Shown here piece by piece: positions 1-13,563 of a stretch of DNA of 64,000 bases; position 1 is the stretch's first letter, and every line of letters begins with the position of its first letter. Both the position numbers and the translations under genes were made by a program. Where the stretch lies: NCBI GenBank assembly GCA_014871385.1, contig CM026427.1, positions 15,446,930-15,510,929 on the forward strand, read 5' to 3'. The notes under the pieces were generated by a model. That model was not told the origin of the DNA. It was given only the letters and a program-made list of their open reading frames with translations, and made no database searches. The DNA is from Ceratodon purpureus (lineage: Eukaryota > Streptophyta > Bryopsida > Pseudoditrichales > Ditrichaceae).

Positions 1-429
1 ACATTAAGTGATTTTAGTCTCGTGGACCGGAACTTTGTGCCATGGAATTGCCATGGAATTGGTGCCTTGGTTGTCAATGTATGGCAGGCACATGAAGCTG
101 GCAATGTTTTGGAAGTAGCAGATTCAAAACTCGGTACATTTCCAGTTTCTGAAGCAAGTTCAGTGCCTTGCATTTGATTGGAAGGGGTCACGTTTTCCAA
201 TTCATATTCGTGATGCTGCGATCGAAGACAAGAAGATGATAACGATTCTTCTGTGCTTGGGGCTCTTGTACTGCAACCAAAATCCGATAATGATTGGCCA
301 TCCACTCGATTGGTGCCGCAATTGCTGTCACAGCTTGTGGAGGATGTGGAGATGTCCATGCCTCCTTTGTCAAACTGCAAGCCTCTGACCCGGTTCAATA
401 TCCCAGGATTCTCTTATACATTAAGGTAG
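1..429 (+). pseudogene. C-terminal fragment of a receptor-like protein kinase, frame-disrupted
   Basis: Reading frame 1 is open from base 1 to a TGA at 172-174 and contains VWQAHEAGNVLEVADSKLG, which matches the subdomain X region of plant lectin/cysteine-rich receptor kinases (usually VWxLHEAGxLLEVVDPKL). After the stop, the expected subdomain XI stretch appears in two different frames: ITILLCLGLLYCNQNP in one, then WPSTRLVPQLLSQLVED in another, as in the family's 'GLLCxxxNPxxRPSMRxVVQxLE'. The kinase catalytic core would lie left of the window. The last in-frame stop (427-429) falls inside an inverted-repeat element that begins at about 421, so the gene end is not its own. I infer a decayed copy; a real intron between the two parts is possible but does not cure the frame change near base 290. 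Confidence 0.5.
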
Positions 430-815
430 AGAGGCCCATTCCCGACCGGGCACCCACAACCGATCAGTAGTCTTCTCCAATTCCAACCTTCTGTGAGATC
501 TAAAACCTAGAGGGATCTAGAAGAAAGTATCAAGCATGATTGGTAGAAAGGGAATCATATGGAAATATTCTGGTGATCAAGTTTTGGTGTCATGGTGGTC
601 GGTTTTAGGTGGGCCTACATATTAGTTATGGGTGGTTTTCAACTTTTCACTTAAAAAATTTGTAACTATTTCAATATTGGGTGTAAAATTCCAAATTCTT
701 TTGCATTCAAGAATAAGCTTATGTCTCCATAGGGGAAAAATCCTCATCAATTTTCTTGCCTCAAAAACCCATGCTCAAAAGCTTAACTGGTCGGTTTTAG
801 CCCTCTCTACCTTAG
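421..815. mobile_element. MITE-like element with CTAAGGTA-type inverted ends (copy 1)
   Basis: The left end reads TTAAGGTAGAGAGGCCCATT and the right end, read inward, CTAAGGTAGAGAGGGCTAAA, continuing with CCGACC on both sides, giving imperfect terminal inverted repeats of about 27 bp. The element is 395 bp and has no coding capacity. The middle contains GGGCCTACATATTAGTTATG, matching the middle of a 393-bp element at 54150-54542 that has the same terminal CTAAGGTA. I see no clear target-site duplication. It sits directly on the end of the kinase fragment. Confidence 0.5.
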
Positions 816-1794
816 GCGTGGTGCCGTTGTCAGATGCTTCGGCGGATGATTCTAATGGCAATGAAGTTGGGCACGAAATATCCCAATCCATAGCACCCTT
901 TTCTGTTTGCCAAATGGAATGTCTACAGCCAACATTTACACAACATTTGTGTATTCATTGGCATTCTTTTCAGGTCGCTGAGTGCAATGAATCGTAGATC
1001 TAAATTTTGTTTTTGGTGGGAATAGGCATGTGGTGGTAGGCATAATAATACAATGAGATGATAAATTCAAATTTCACCGGTTTAGGGTTGCAACTATTCG
1101 GTTGATATAAACCAGTTCGTTACTACGATCGTAACGCTCGCTGCGAAGGCGATTGGCGACTATACCAGCTGCAGTAACATCCCAATCCGTAAACATGAAA
1201 GCATACGGGAGCATGTTCAGATTTGGAGCTCTTCGCCATGAAGCAGGTAGTAATTCACTACAAACACTGTCTCGGGAAGATAGCAAGTGACTCACATGTG
1301 TGTTTCAGCGTATGGAACAGATGCTTGAACTTTAGAGATAAAAGACATGATCAGCGGACGGTTTTCTCCTGGATAGCGGGGCCTGGGCACAATGGAAATC
1401 CTTTATTGAATACAGTAGTTGTACTCTGGGATAATGTGCAGTGCTCGTGCAGGGATAATTCCGTTTTTTCCTTTCTTTTCTTTCCTTCTTGACACGAATC
1501 ATTGTATCCGTACAATTGCAAGGAGAGGAAAAATCCATGTCAACTTTGTGCCGCGTTCATGCGATCCTTCAGGCACGTCAGTTCAAACTTGCTCCAATTT
1601 GGCATCGTGACACTCATGACACTCCCACCTACGATTGCGTTGCGGTAGCGTCATCTGAGATGTGGGCAGAAGATGAGGCAGATCTCACTTCGCATTCCGT
1701 TGGTGGTCAAAAGCTCCCCGTCTGTTAACGTATCATAACTTTCTTCACCACTCTTTTGACCAGTGCACACGGACCTAACCCATCGCTCTAGACT

Positions 1795-1881
1795 GTCCAT
1801 CCTACCGAAAGGCATTGTTTAGAACACCCATCGCTCTACACTGTGCAGATGTTCTAAACAATGCCTTTCGGTAGGATGGAC
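1795..1881. repeat. Perfect 32-bp inverted repeat with 23-nt loop
   Basis: The arms at 1795-1826 and 1850-1881 are exact reverse complements (core TACCGAAAGGCATTGTTTAG / CTAAACAATGCCTTTCGGTA). A partial direct repeat (CCCATCGCTCTAxACTGT) begins before the left arm at 1780 and recurs inside the loop at 1828, and a degraded third piece (ATCGGTAGGAT) follows at about 1914. Transcribed, this would form a fully paired 32-bp hairpin, the size range of a small pri-miRNA or siRNA-producing stem. It could also be the remnant of a short inverted-repeat transposon. Confidence 0.8.
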
Positions 1882-1950
1882 TTCAAAGTCTGCAGATGTA
1901 CTCCACAAGAACTATCGGTAGGATAATCTTTTAAGTATGCAGCTGTAATG

Positions 1951-1968
1951 TACAATAACGTTATTGTA
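1951..1968. repeat. 18-bp perfect palindrome
   Basis: TACAATAACGTTATTGTA is its own reverse complement. It lies 70 bp from the long hairpin. Function unknown; it may be chance or the site of a dimeric binding protein. Confidence 0.5.
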
Positions 1969-2276
1969 TAGGGGATGTACTATACATTAACGTTCAAATT
2001 TACACCCTCCCGCCAATGTTACACATGTGCATCTTGCTACGGCCGCAAATCTTGGGCTTAGCACCTACATCTCAGTACACTACGAGATTTACAGGCTATC
2101 ACGAAAGGGAACCAGTGCAAAGAGTGCTCGATGGTCGAGCATTCTAGGTAATGAGTCTTGGATTCGGCGGCCAAATCCTCACGATGCAATTCTCTCCCAT
2201 CGGCTGCTGCTAAAAGGATCCAGTAAACTAGTCACCAACTCCAGATCTCTTTGCTCATGCTGAAAAAAGGAACTTG

Positions 2277-5200
2277 CTACCGAACAGCTTGAGCGACAGT
2301 AGTCCATGGGTCAGCCACCGTGACACACATATCACGCAGTTTGATAAATCTGTAGGCACATTTGCTGCGAACGCTATTGATGGTCTGGACAGCCAAGTCG
2401 GTAGCAGCGCGCACAGGGGCCAGCTTCTGCTCAGCAGCCATTCTCTCCCCAACGTCCGCAATCTGAATCCCTTGGTATCAGCTTTTATGTGAAATTCCGC
2501 GTAACCCATAAGACGAGAAAGCAGATGCTAACAAAATAGAATGACTTCAGAAATTGGAGACGTGATGGGTTTCCATATCTTCTAATGTACAGACACGAAT
2601 TTGGAAAACATCTGGCATTTAGAGAGGAAGCGAAATTACCTTTTCAAGAACCCGTGAAGCATCTAATAGCCGATAGAATTGAGTCAGCTGATTATATAGA
2701 TGAGCTTCCGTATACTGTACAAGCCAGACCAAATCATGACGAATCAATAACACGACCTACTAAAAATATTTAATAATCCAAAGCTCAGGCCAGGAGAGTT
2801 AAGTGTATTGCTGTTCAAACATTGGTGAATGTTTACAATCAGCAACTCTATATTCAACACCAAGAGAGACCATCGGAAAGTTCTTACCTGACGATGTAGT
2901 CGACCAGTACACCGAGGATAGAGAGGACAGACGGTTCCCTTTTCAGCATCTCCCACACGTTGTAACGTGATATTCCGGGTTATGTGGCCACACATCTCAT
3001 CATCGCACTGCAGGCCACGCCATAGGAGGTCAATACACAAATTACACGCAGACTAGCTAATGCTGAGTCGTTTGACGTCAACAGCAATAAGAGGTAAAAT
3101 CGTGAGTCCATTTGATCTGCAATTCGACATCGAGGAGATATCTAGGAACCACTACCTAATTCCTTTAGTAATACTGGGCGCATTGTGATCCTGTCCAAGA
3201 AAACATCTTGACCAGGAAGAAGCGAACGACTGAAACGAAGAGACGCAGATGTTGGTAGAATCTCGGACTGCGTTGGTAACGAAGAATGAAGAAAACAAAT
3301 CTCAGTTCGGGACGTTACATATACAACTCCACTAGAGATACTTTTGAAATCTTAAACCATCCATGCACAATCTTACCATCATCCAGCACTCGTAGTAACG
3401 TTTGATGAATTCATCGGCTCGCAGTTTAACCTGTACAATGTCAATTTTTCACAAGCTCAATGACGGCCTACTTGGTTCCAGATTCACAAACGTTCTCCAC
3501 CCCCCATTTTCAAAGTTCGTCGAAAAGGTGCAACACGTTCTCTGAAATTTACGTATATTCCCATTCACGCAATTTCCAGACCTAATAGGTGTTAAAGAAG
3601 TAAATAGGAAAAAAATATTTATAAACAGAAAAATGATCTTGAAATGTCGAGAGATGGCTGTTGAAGGTATCGACCTGATTAGCAAGCATGGCCGGAGACA
3701 TCCGATTTAATCCACCAGATCGGTTACATTCGGTACACATCAATGGGTCAGGACATGCTGCACTTGTGCTCGGGGTCTCATTTGAAGTTGCACGTGCTGC
3801 TAGGATTTCACTTATACCTGCAAACGCATACTTCTTGTAGCATTGTGCACAAACCAACTCCAGTGGCTCACAGAGCTTATACCTGATGAGCAGCAGCAAA
3901 TAGAACACGATAAGGAGACTAAAACTATAACCAAGCTATCTCCAGCTTCATTGAGTTCAGAAAGAGTAATGTTCCTTATCCAACAAAATATTTCAAGCAT
4001 CCATAATCAGAAATAGATGCTCATGCAATAAATATTGTACCGGTCATCGTCTTCAAGCATAGAAGCTGAGGTGAGACGAGCAGAATCTGTGTCAATGGTG
4101 GTTGCCGATTGTCGTTGGAGAAACTGAAGCACGAATGTAAAGATAGCCGAGTTAGAGACGATAAGAAATCACACAAACATCTATAGGCACTCTCGTGAAA
4201 GGAAGCCAAATTATTGGACAAGATTTAATGGATTAGACGTACCTTAGAGGAGTCTAATCCCAGACAGTCAGCAATATGACCAGCATCGGTACCCTCAATA
4301 GGTGCACAGAGCCTGGATACCACAGGATGTATCTGCAATCCATGAAATTCAAGTTAAGATCTGGACCATGAAGTTAACCAATATTACTATCCAGCAGCTT
4401 GTACATAACGGGCAAACACAAGGTCTAGGGCAAAGTATGTGCTTTGGATGCTTCACCTGGTGACAGATGTAGTACTCAACATCAATCAACCAATTAGAAT
4501 TTTCTTCCTTCAGTTCATCTGGATGTCTCGCTCTGTCTGCTATTCCTCCAGATTGAGGTCCCTCTGAGCCCTGCAGATAAGGCGATATATTGCAATGAGC
4601 AATAATTGAAAAATACTGCTTCTTGCTTAAAGTTAAACAAAATGTTCCATTACTATAATCTCCCGTCATTGCTTACATACAACTACAATACTATTCGATT
4701 GTCAACTATTTGAAGGTGAAAAAGCAGATGATAATAAATCTTATAACCAACTTGAATGGGACAAGAGGTCTATGACCTTTTCAATACAGATGATGTAGGG
4801 CACAGTATCGCTTGGAGAAATTCGATGCCCATTCTGCTTCCGCCTCAGAGCCACCTGACAGTACAAAATATGTGAAGGGTTAATTTCACAGAATGAAGCT
4901 CTATTAGAAGTTCAATTAGCAAGACGTTGACCTGCACAAAGATACAAAATAAACAAGAAACTAGAGAATAGTCAGAAAACAAATTCTTGTTCATGCAGCG
5001 GAGAAAGCACAAGACAAGACCTGAACGTGAGGCTGGTTTTTGGCATCTGGATAGTCCTCAGGTTGTTTAGTAAGAGACTTGGTAATAATGTACTTATCCA
5101 GTTCAATATCCCCTTTCCTCATCTCTTCTTGTAGCTGCAGGACAAGTCCATGATACCTTCTCAATTCAAAAGTTATCGAATCCAAAAGCTTCAGAGTGTT

Positions 5201-8200
5201 ATCTCAGAAATATTGTCTATCAAGTAAAACAAATGTTCCTCACTGTCAGGACATTTTCTTGCAAAGAGACACTATTATAACGCAGGCTCACCTTCCGTAA
5301 TTGCGCATGGATAGCATCCACCACTTCCTCGCGAGACCTGAGAAAATAACGAAGTGATTGGTACACGATGCGGAAGAACACACCTTATATTTCGTAGTTC
5401 TTCGTATTAAAAACGAAAACCAAAATTGAAATATCAGAAAACCAAAATATCCTTATCAGAAGAGCGATGAGAAGTATTGGGAAGGACATAGTTACCCGCC
5501 GGACAAGATTTGTTCAAGGCAATAGTTGCCTATCTCTTTAGAAAGTGAACTCCAGTCACGTCGTACAATATCAAGTCCTTTTTGCTCTATAACCTGATAC
5601 CATAATGTAGACATTAGCAGCTTCCTTATCATAAGCACAGCATTGTTGCAGATTGAAGTTGTCTATAAGTGCTTACGATGAAATAAGAAACCCGATATAC
5701 GAACACTTGGATAAAAGAATTGTATTCGCTTCTTACAGAAAATAAAAGACAGTACTGATGATCTTACACACCTCTGTGACACTGCCATCGCTATTCGATT
5801 GCACCTTGACAGCAGCGTATTTTTTCTTTTTGAGCAACAACATCCGCTTGTAAACTCCATCCAGGTCAATCTCCAGGAGCCTGTACTTCTTATTCACCTG
5901 CGGCCGCAGATTGTATCAGGTAACATGTTTGACGAGCATGCCCAATACATTATCTCTACCCCTTAAGACACCATCACCCAAAAAACCTTTTAAGTGAATG
6001 AAGCTGCGTACCTCTTTGATGACCTTCACTGCTATGGCCTTTGCAGCCGCAAGATCCTCGAGTCCAGAATGAATCATAATAGAATCGGTGTCTCCATATA
6101 TAACCTGTCAAAGAATCACCCATAATGTCATTACAATGAGAACATGCATCACGGAAGGTCACGATGTGCAGAGTAGCTGAAGCGCAAATTCACCCCTCTT
6201 CTGTCGGACAGGGAGTCACAATTCTTATCTCTGCGAACCATTTAATTACACTCGGAAGTTCAGGGATGGGTTAAGTTATCTCAGTCTAGCATAATTGTGC
6301 GTGTATCGCCATTACAGACAGGATTGCAGACAACCATTGAACCCAAGAAAGTAACTACAGAAACCACAACTGCATTTAAGGAGCTAAACATCCAATTCTT
6401 TTAGTTTTTTCCCGATTCAAGTATACTGCAATTAATTATTACGAAGGTAGCAAACATGAATCAATAATGAATAGCTAAACAGAGGTAGAATTTGAAAGTC
6501 ATAAGAATTGAAGGCAGACCTCAAGATTCAAAGAGTTTTGCACCAGATCCACTGTGCTTTGTAGAATCTCACGACCCTAAGTTCAGACATTTCAACAGTA
6601 CAAACAGTCAGAGAAAAATGAATTTTCGAGGAAACGATGAATTTCTGATAAGTGGCTCAAAATATGTTATAATAACCAATCTGCAGATGAATAGACATAC
6701 CTGTGCAGTAATAAGCTCAGCAATAGGCTTGGCGTAGAATCGTGAATTTGTAAACCCAAGACATCCATACATACTGCGGAGTAAACATAGAACTGCTCAA
6801 TTATAACAGGAAACAATCGAAATACCCAAGCTTAAAGGAAAAATGGAAGAGTATGCACGACTACGCGTAATTAAGGTTATGCTGGTCATCAAGGACATTC
6901 AGACTTACGAGGTACATGACCGAATGTCCGAATGTACCTCGGGACTTTAATGTGTCAGGTACCTGTTGGCAGTAAGTTTAAGGGCTTGCTGCTGGATATC
7001 GAATTGCTGATACTTCAAAATATCAGTTGTCCTCTTGAGCCAACCTTTCACTTGTTTCCTTCGCTCTACAAGCCCCTTTAACACCTGTCCATACGCAGTA
7101 TTCTTAAAATCAGCGATGCTAGCAGAGAACTTGGTGAATCATAAAAGTATCCCAGAAATTGTTGTATATCTTGCATTAAATAAACTAATGACAAGCACTC
7201 GTGTAAAACATTAAGTCCATAACCGAAAACCAAAGAGTTGAGAAGCTAAGAGCAGAAATAGCAGTGTACCTGAGGAAGTACACCTGGAACTTCACTTGAA
7301 GGAATAGAAGGTATTGAACCAGTAGCAGCTTTCTCCACGGTCGTAAAACAGATATTGTACTCCTGAAGGATGAACCATCAAAATTTATTCGTCAATGTAC
7401 CTCAACTGCAAGAAAGAAGATAGCTCACAGATTTTGGATGTCTACAGTCTGAACTCGTACGGCAATTTATTGAGATTTGACACAGGAAATTCCGAATAAG
7501 CAAGCGAGGACTCGATGATTCTAAATTGAACAATCGGAAAGATCGATAGGACTTAAAGCTTGTCGGATGAACCTGTATGATAGAGGGATACAAACTGTTG
7601 AAGTCAAGTAGCAAGATGTATTTATCATAGAGGCCCTTCTTCGGTTCCAAGACCAAGCCTCCAAGATAAGCAGGTCCTTTCTTCCCCTTCTTGCCATTGA
7701 CATTGTCGGAAGCAATTTCACGATTATCACCGTCTTCACCATCTGCTTGTAGATCAGTGTCTGCTAGAACTGGAGCTTTTCTCTTACCAGCCTCCTTCTC
7801 TTTCTCCTTTTGAGAAAGCTTGTCAGGAAGAATAAATTTCCGCAAATGGAACTCGTGTAGAAGGAGGTATTCCACCCGCTGAGCCCGGTTACCCTGCAAG
7901 ACAACAATATCCCCACGCTCTTCAATAAGGATTCTTGGCTGCTGCATGTCAAGTACTTGAAGATGTGTAAACGATCCTTATTTCAAAGTGCAATATCATA
8001 TTTAAATTCTGCAAAAACCCAGTACCTGCAACGTCTTACTCCACAAATTGCCACTGATGTTTGTGAGTTGCCGGGTCAATGGCAACACACTAAGGTGAAA
8101 CATGAGACCTAAGGAAAGCCATGCGTCCGTCTCTCCAGATTCAATCTGCAAGCAACACCTCAGAAACTTGTAAATTTTCCACACGGGATAAATAAGATAA

Positions 8201-11200
8201 AAACCCAGGCGAAGAAAATAAGTGTCACGGAGCCTCACAATGCAGGAACTAAAATCCATTTACCTAGAGTTTGTTGCTTGAGGCACGGTGCTTCAAACCA
8301 ATTGGTAAGAAAGTACGGTATCAGAGGATCTATCATTATTAGGGTATAAAACAGCAAATCCCACAGAGCTGATTCTATCAAATCTAGGTGCAAACCATCT
8401 TCATTGTCAAATTTCGATTAGACAAGGTAACCGAACACTTAGACGATAAAAGGAAGTCCAAAGGTTAATCAGAAAACCTTAAGATACGAGGAAACTACCT
8501 CTTTTCAAAGTGAATTCCCTAATACCTAAGAAATTACTCCCAAAGTACACTAGGAACAGATGAACTTCAGTCACCAAGTTGATTTGAAGAGAAGTGAACT
8601 CACCAGTTCGAGCAAGGAGGAAGAATTCCCATACATTCCCGGAATTTGTGAGGGCATCAACTCCTTCCTCTCTCGACCCAGTTGGCTCTTTGCTAGCTGA
8701 GTCAAAGAATAGCTGACCTATACACCATGACAAGGTTATAATAATAAGTGAGAAACTGTAGCGACACAATGCTTGAGTTTACAAGAAGAGGGCCAATGTA
8801 CATTCGAACAGACTCTAAATGCTGATCCAGGGACTAGCATGTTTAGTTAGGAAGCGAGCAAACAAGAACAAAACCATTTATCGACCAATCTCATGTCATA
8901 GGATGAATGTAACGTTTAGAAGGTTACCTCTCGCAGAAGTTCTCGAGAAGACAAGTACGTGTCACAAAGGAGCCGACCAGCTAAGCATGTTAAGGCTCCT
9001 GGACTTGCACCAGACCCAAAGGTTGAACCCCCTCCGTTGAGTCGAGGCATTACGGAGCGTTTCAGTCTTCCAATTTTCGACCACTGGTTGCTTGAAACTT
9101 TGTTAGCCTGTCAAATTAAAACCACTACCACACTTCAGAGATTGCTCTGAGATTAATTCCGTTAATGGTACTTATGAATCTTGTCAAACAATTTACAAAC
9201 GAAACGGGTGTGGTCGTGAGAGATGGAACCTGCAGCCGATGGAGAAGAATATCAAGGTCAAACCCAGAAATGTTATGCCCCACAAGCACATCCGCGTCAA
9301 GCTGATGCAACTTGACCATCAACAGGTTCAACAAAGCCCTCTCACTGCAAGTGCCCCCGCAACCCAGCTTATTGTCAGACTCATTGTCATGATATCATCT
9401 CCGTTTATCGGACACAATTAATAGATCAAAAGATGAAACTACAGATTAGAACTGTCTCATACAAGCATGGTTTGCAAGGGCTTATAAAACTCTTCAAACT
9501 TGACAAAACCGGACTGAAAACCAGTTGAAGTCAGCACAAAACGATTTTACAGCTGAATTACCCTTTCATTGCCATAAATAGAGGTTGAACTTCTGCAACA
9601 ACCAACAAAAAGTGGCTACTCTACCTGCTCTCTGCATTGAGAGTATTTGGAGTATTGGTGTTGATTTTTGCGACCTCGGATACGAAACCCATAGGATATA
9701 TGCCACCATCCAACTTTCGCACAATACTGAAATGGTTTAGCATATCCCGGTTGTTCCATTCAGCAAGGGGCATGGGTGCGTCAACCTAATTTGGCCCAAA
9801 CCACAATGTCAGTGTCATCTCAAACCATTGATTCCAGAAGAAATGTAACCAGAAAAAGAGCTCCTATAAACTTTGCAATTGAACACACAAGCAAGCGACT
9901 TCATCTCGATATGTCTTAAAACCATCAACTGCATCAGGGTGCATACCTTGACTCGTTTGCAGTATACTACGGAGACAGAGGCAATCTCACTGACATTTTG
10001 CTTGTGATTAATGACAGTTTTGAGGTTGAGAGAGGCCACAGTTAGTGGTGGAATGCCTGATGGCCCCTTCCCTGAAGCGGCAACCATGAAATCTTTGGGG
10101 TCCTCTACATTCACTTCCATCTTGCACCAGCTTATCTGAAGCAATGAATACACATCCCACATAAACCATGAAAATGTTGTGACGGCTCAAATTGAAATAC
10201 AAACAAGATACTAACAGGACGATGAGCCGAATGCCTTGAACTTTACAACTCAAGGCAAACATGTGATAAAAAGGGTTCACACGCCGAGGTATACCTGCGA
10301 GGAGCTTGTAACACGCTGAGGTTGAGCAATAGAAAGCCAGCAGGGTCCTTTGATTCTCTTCTTAATCAGCATGAGTTCCAGTGCACTGAATCCAACCCAC
10401 AATTACACGACGAGTCATTTCGCAGTGTAGGCCTCAAAAATAAGTATAACGGAGAACGCATGAATGTAAACATCTTTACAATGATGGTGATGATCATAAT
10501 CTCGCTAGCAGTGTGCATTTGTTCATTAAATCCTTATACAGCATGATAATTCATACGCGGTAGACTCAAACAACTAATGCCTCCTATGCAATTCGTAATT
10601 AAGAAATGGTTAAATATTCCTCAGGACAAAGTAGATCAAAGTTAAATACCAAGATTAAAGTCAACAAACTGCACAATAATTATGCACGTTCAGATTTCCT
10701 AACAAAATGAAGTCAAGCAATGAGCCCGGTTTTCTGGTGGTACCTTGTGTGTGTCCCAAGGACCTTCACAAAATTTCTCCCCTTCAAATCCGACGGAAGA
10801 GGAGGATTCTGCAATACATTGACAGTTTCAATTCACAACGCATCACGATGCATCCTTAAACCATCTAATTGCATTCCTCGCTACCTGTAACTGAGGAGCA
10901 CCTTCACTACTATCAACTATGAAGCTTCAAGAAGAGCCAGGCTGGTAGCATCGCGTTAGTAATAAATAGTAGGGTACAGAGGAAGACGATCAAACCTGAA
11001 AAGAATAAGTGAGTTTCATGGCATAATTCTCTCCAGTTGGCACTTCTGGACACTCAAATGCATATGAGCGCTGTCAACATCGGAGCGTAAGAGCGTTAGA
11101 GTGCAATCTAGATTTCATCACCGAGTTCAACATAAATGAGTCATGTTTCTTCAATGAATTATTCAAATGCATTTATTCATATGTAATGCTAGGGTACCCG

Positions 11201-13563
11201 ATAGAGTGTACTATCAGGCTAAAAGCTCCACAATTACATAGTCAATGTTCCAGGCGATTACAACTACAGGAAGGAGAATACAATCGAGGTCCAAAAGTCC
11301 ACCAAAAACGAGCAAGTATACCTTGACGGGATACATTGTGAATTTAACAACATCCAAGTCGACAAGCTTTTCAGCTAATTCCTGCTTCAAATCAGTTGCC
11401 AATTCCTGCAAAGACATGACTAATCTGTGAGCAACAAGAGTGCGGCATTTCAGTTCTTTACTCCAAAATGCTTTTCAGTCACCACTCCTTGAAATTTGCG
11501 TAAAAATTCTGCGCACCTGAAGCTTCACTCTAAATATTGCCTTCTCTTCAGGCTGATCCGAGGATACCAGTTGCTCAAGCTCTGCAATAATATTCGGGGG
11601 GAAAACGCTGGGGTTGGGCACTGCATACACACAGCGTTGCATGTTCCGTACTACCACACAGCAGCTCTCATACCTTCCACCGACTGGCACCTGCAATGTC
11701 AAAATATAGCAGAAATAAGATCCATAGTCAGGGGTAGTATTGTTTTTGGCGGTATTTGTGGCACAGCATGCATTTCTCTAGTGCCGTGTGAGAAAAAAAA
11801 CACGTTTGAATCCAAGCGTTTCAAGTGTAGGTACATACCTTTCCGAACATGTAAATAGTGCCAGGATTGGCCCCGTATGGTTCTTCGTGGGCATCAATTA
11901 AGAAGAAAGGGAGGCGACCTTCTGCATCTATTGGTAAACTAGTGCCATCACATAGAATTCTATCATTCAAGTCTTCTTCTTTCTTTATCACCGCAGTCGC
12001 ACTATTTTCTGTCACACCCTTGCTAATTGCATGCCATGCTGCTGTTGCTCCTTTCCCTGTGTCTTCGACTTTGGATATCTTAGCATTCAGGACGATAGGT
12101 GCTGCATCCTTCTCCAGTTTCAGCCTAGCAGACATATCGTCCGACACTTTCTTATCAAGCTCTTCCCGTCCAACTTCCTTCGCTTGAACTGTTTGAACAG
12201 TATTTCCTAAGGGGTCCTGGTCATGTCCTGGGACAGTGGTTACAACAGGTGGGTCATCTGATACATCTGCGTCTTCGAGATGGTCGCTCACTGGAATATC
12301 CATAATCGGGTGGGATGAATGAACATTCTGGCTTTCCTGCATAATTACCAGGATCCGAATTTATCAAGGCCGACGTCATCCCCAAGTTCATGTGGTCAGA
12401 GCCAAAAATTCTTTCGAAACAAGTGAAGTTAAACTTACGAATGTGGATTTCACGACATTATCCAGAGTCAGCCTCTCCGGCGCTGGTTGAAACACCACAT
12501 CCTGTCCAGCTGTTGAAGTGCGGATATCTGCAAACTCAACCAATGTTGTCCCTTGAGAGTAAGAAATAGAAGATCCAAAGAGGTCCGAGAGTTGAAAACC
12601 ACTCCGTAATCAACACACTAGGTGGCAAGCCTCTTAAATGGCCTCAGGCCTGAGCTTATGAGTCAAAAATATGTCTGAAACCAGGAAAGAGTTAAGATCA
12701 ACTGCTTAACAAGGATCCAATTTCGTGCTGGACTACTGGTATTCAGGTACATCAATTCACCAAACAAACATAAACTCACTCGCACGTCGTCGCCGCTTCT
12801 CTCTTTCGCGATCGAAATCGTCAGCGGAAATGTCAGCAAGCACATCATCCAGGATAGATTCTGTATTGACTCCTTTATCGTCCCGCATTCGCCGTCCCAG
12901 AGAAGGAATTCCTGACGCAGAGGTGAACATGCTTGCTAGGCGTTGCTTTCCTATCAGGGATGCAGCAGCTGACAATGCAGCTGCCTTCCTATTTGGCACA
13001 TCTTTCTTGACCTCTGCTAAATTGAAAATAACCTCGTCAGACCAACTCCTGCTGGAACATTACCTAGGAACAAATGAAGACCTAAACGCAACATACTGTC
13101 GCAAAATGTAGCCCTCGGGGCAGCATCCGCACACAACATAACAAGAAAGAACGACTATGCTCTAAATTTAAACCACTCGGATTGCACAGAGGAGCGAAGA
13201 CATTTCCACCATCTCACCATCGCCATTCTTCTTCTTTTTCTTGCCACCGCCACCATCCTCATCGCCGCTCTCATCGCTATACTGATCCACATTCCAGTCC
13301 TCCTCCTCTCCAATATCCGCATACCCTAAGCCATCGTCAGCAACCACGAAATTCTTCACCTCCTCTCGTCTCTTCTGAACGAGAAGATTATAATCCGCCT
13401 CCGACAGAGAATCGTAAATCTTCTCCTCCTCCCGAACCTGGAAAGTGTCCACCCGCCGTCCGCCCTTATCCTTCAAGTTCTTCAGCTCCAAAAGCGCGGC
13501 AGCCCGAGCGGAAACCTCCGGAACCACACCTCTGGTCCTCCTCCCTCCTCCACTCGTCGCCAT
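2277..13563 (-). CDS. POLA1: DNA polymerase alpha catalytic subunit
   Basis: Catalytic subunit of the nuclear DNA polymerase alpha-primase complex, which extends RNA primers at origins and on the lagging strand. Thirty-four exons join in phase to about 1579 residues (Arabidopsis ICU2 is about 1.5k). The N-terminus, start ATG at 13563, has the family [10 protein letters not shown] and [13 protein letters not shown] acidic segment; the B-family core has the inactive exonuclease region ([15 protein letters not shown], about 9270), motif [12 protein letters not shown] (7573 end), motif [14 protein letters not shown] (6963/6773) and motif [10 protein letters not shown] (6104). The C-terminal zinc modules are CAQCYKKY...[10 protein letters not shown] and CDDEMC...CPLYPRC. 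Exons: 13218-13563, 12780-13013, 12439-12527, 11839-12336, 11517-11690, 11322-11405, 10996-11070, 10744-10808, 10295-10385, 9947-10135, 9625-9785, 9230-9344, 8928-9107, 8604-8717, 8026-8145, 7573-7893, 7270-7362, 6963-7084, 6701-6773, 6520-6576, 6012-6104, 5773-5897, 5496-5593, 5292-5337, 5021-5188, 4777-4854, 4457-4570, 4243-4332, 4041-4123, 3675-3882, 3377-3430, 2888-3007, 2640-2714, 2277-2462. An in-frame TTG six codons upstream is not the start. No break seen. Confidence 0.96.

Larger units (their letters stand above)
816..2276. other. Intergenic, 3' flank of POLA1
   Basis: No gene recognised. Several short open frames on both strands overlap each other without splice support or family resemblance. 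The stretch holds the hairpin at 1795-1881 and an 18-bp perfect palindrome at 1951-1968. The right part should contain the POLA1 3' UTR and polyadenylation region. Confidence 0.5.

Noticed and set aside
632-997. 121-codon plus-strand frame
   Set aside because: Starts inside the MITE and runs out of it; no coding signal.
6906-6941. Small inverted repeat CGAGGTACAT/ATGTACCTCG in a POLA1 intron
   Set aside because: Only 10-bp arms; too short to claim function.
10883-10930. Possible extra POLA1 exon ([10 protein letters not shown])
   Set aside because: No acceptor in the right phase, and the flanking exons join directly as [14 protein letters not shown], matching the family alignment.
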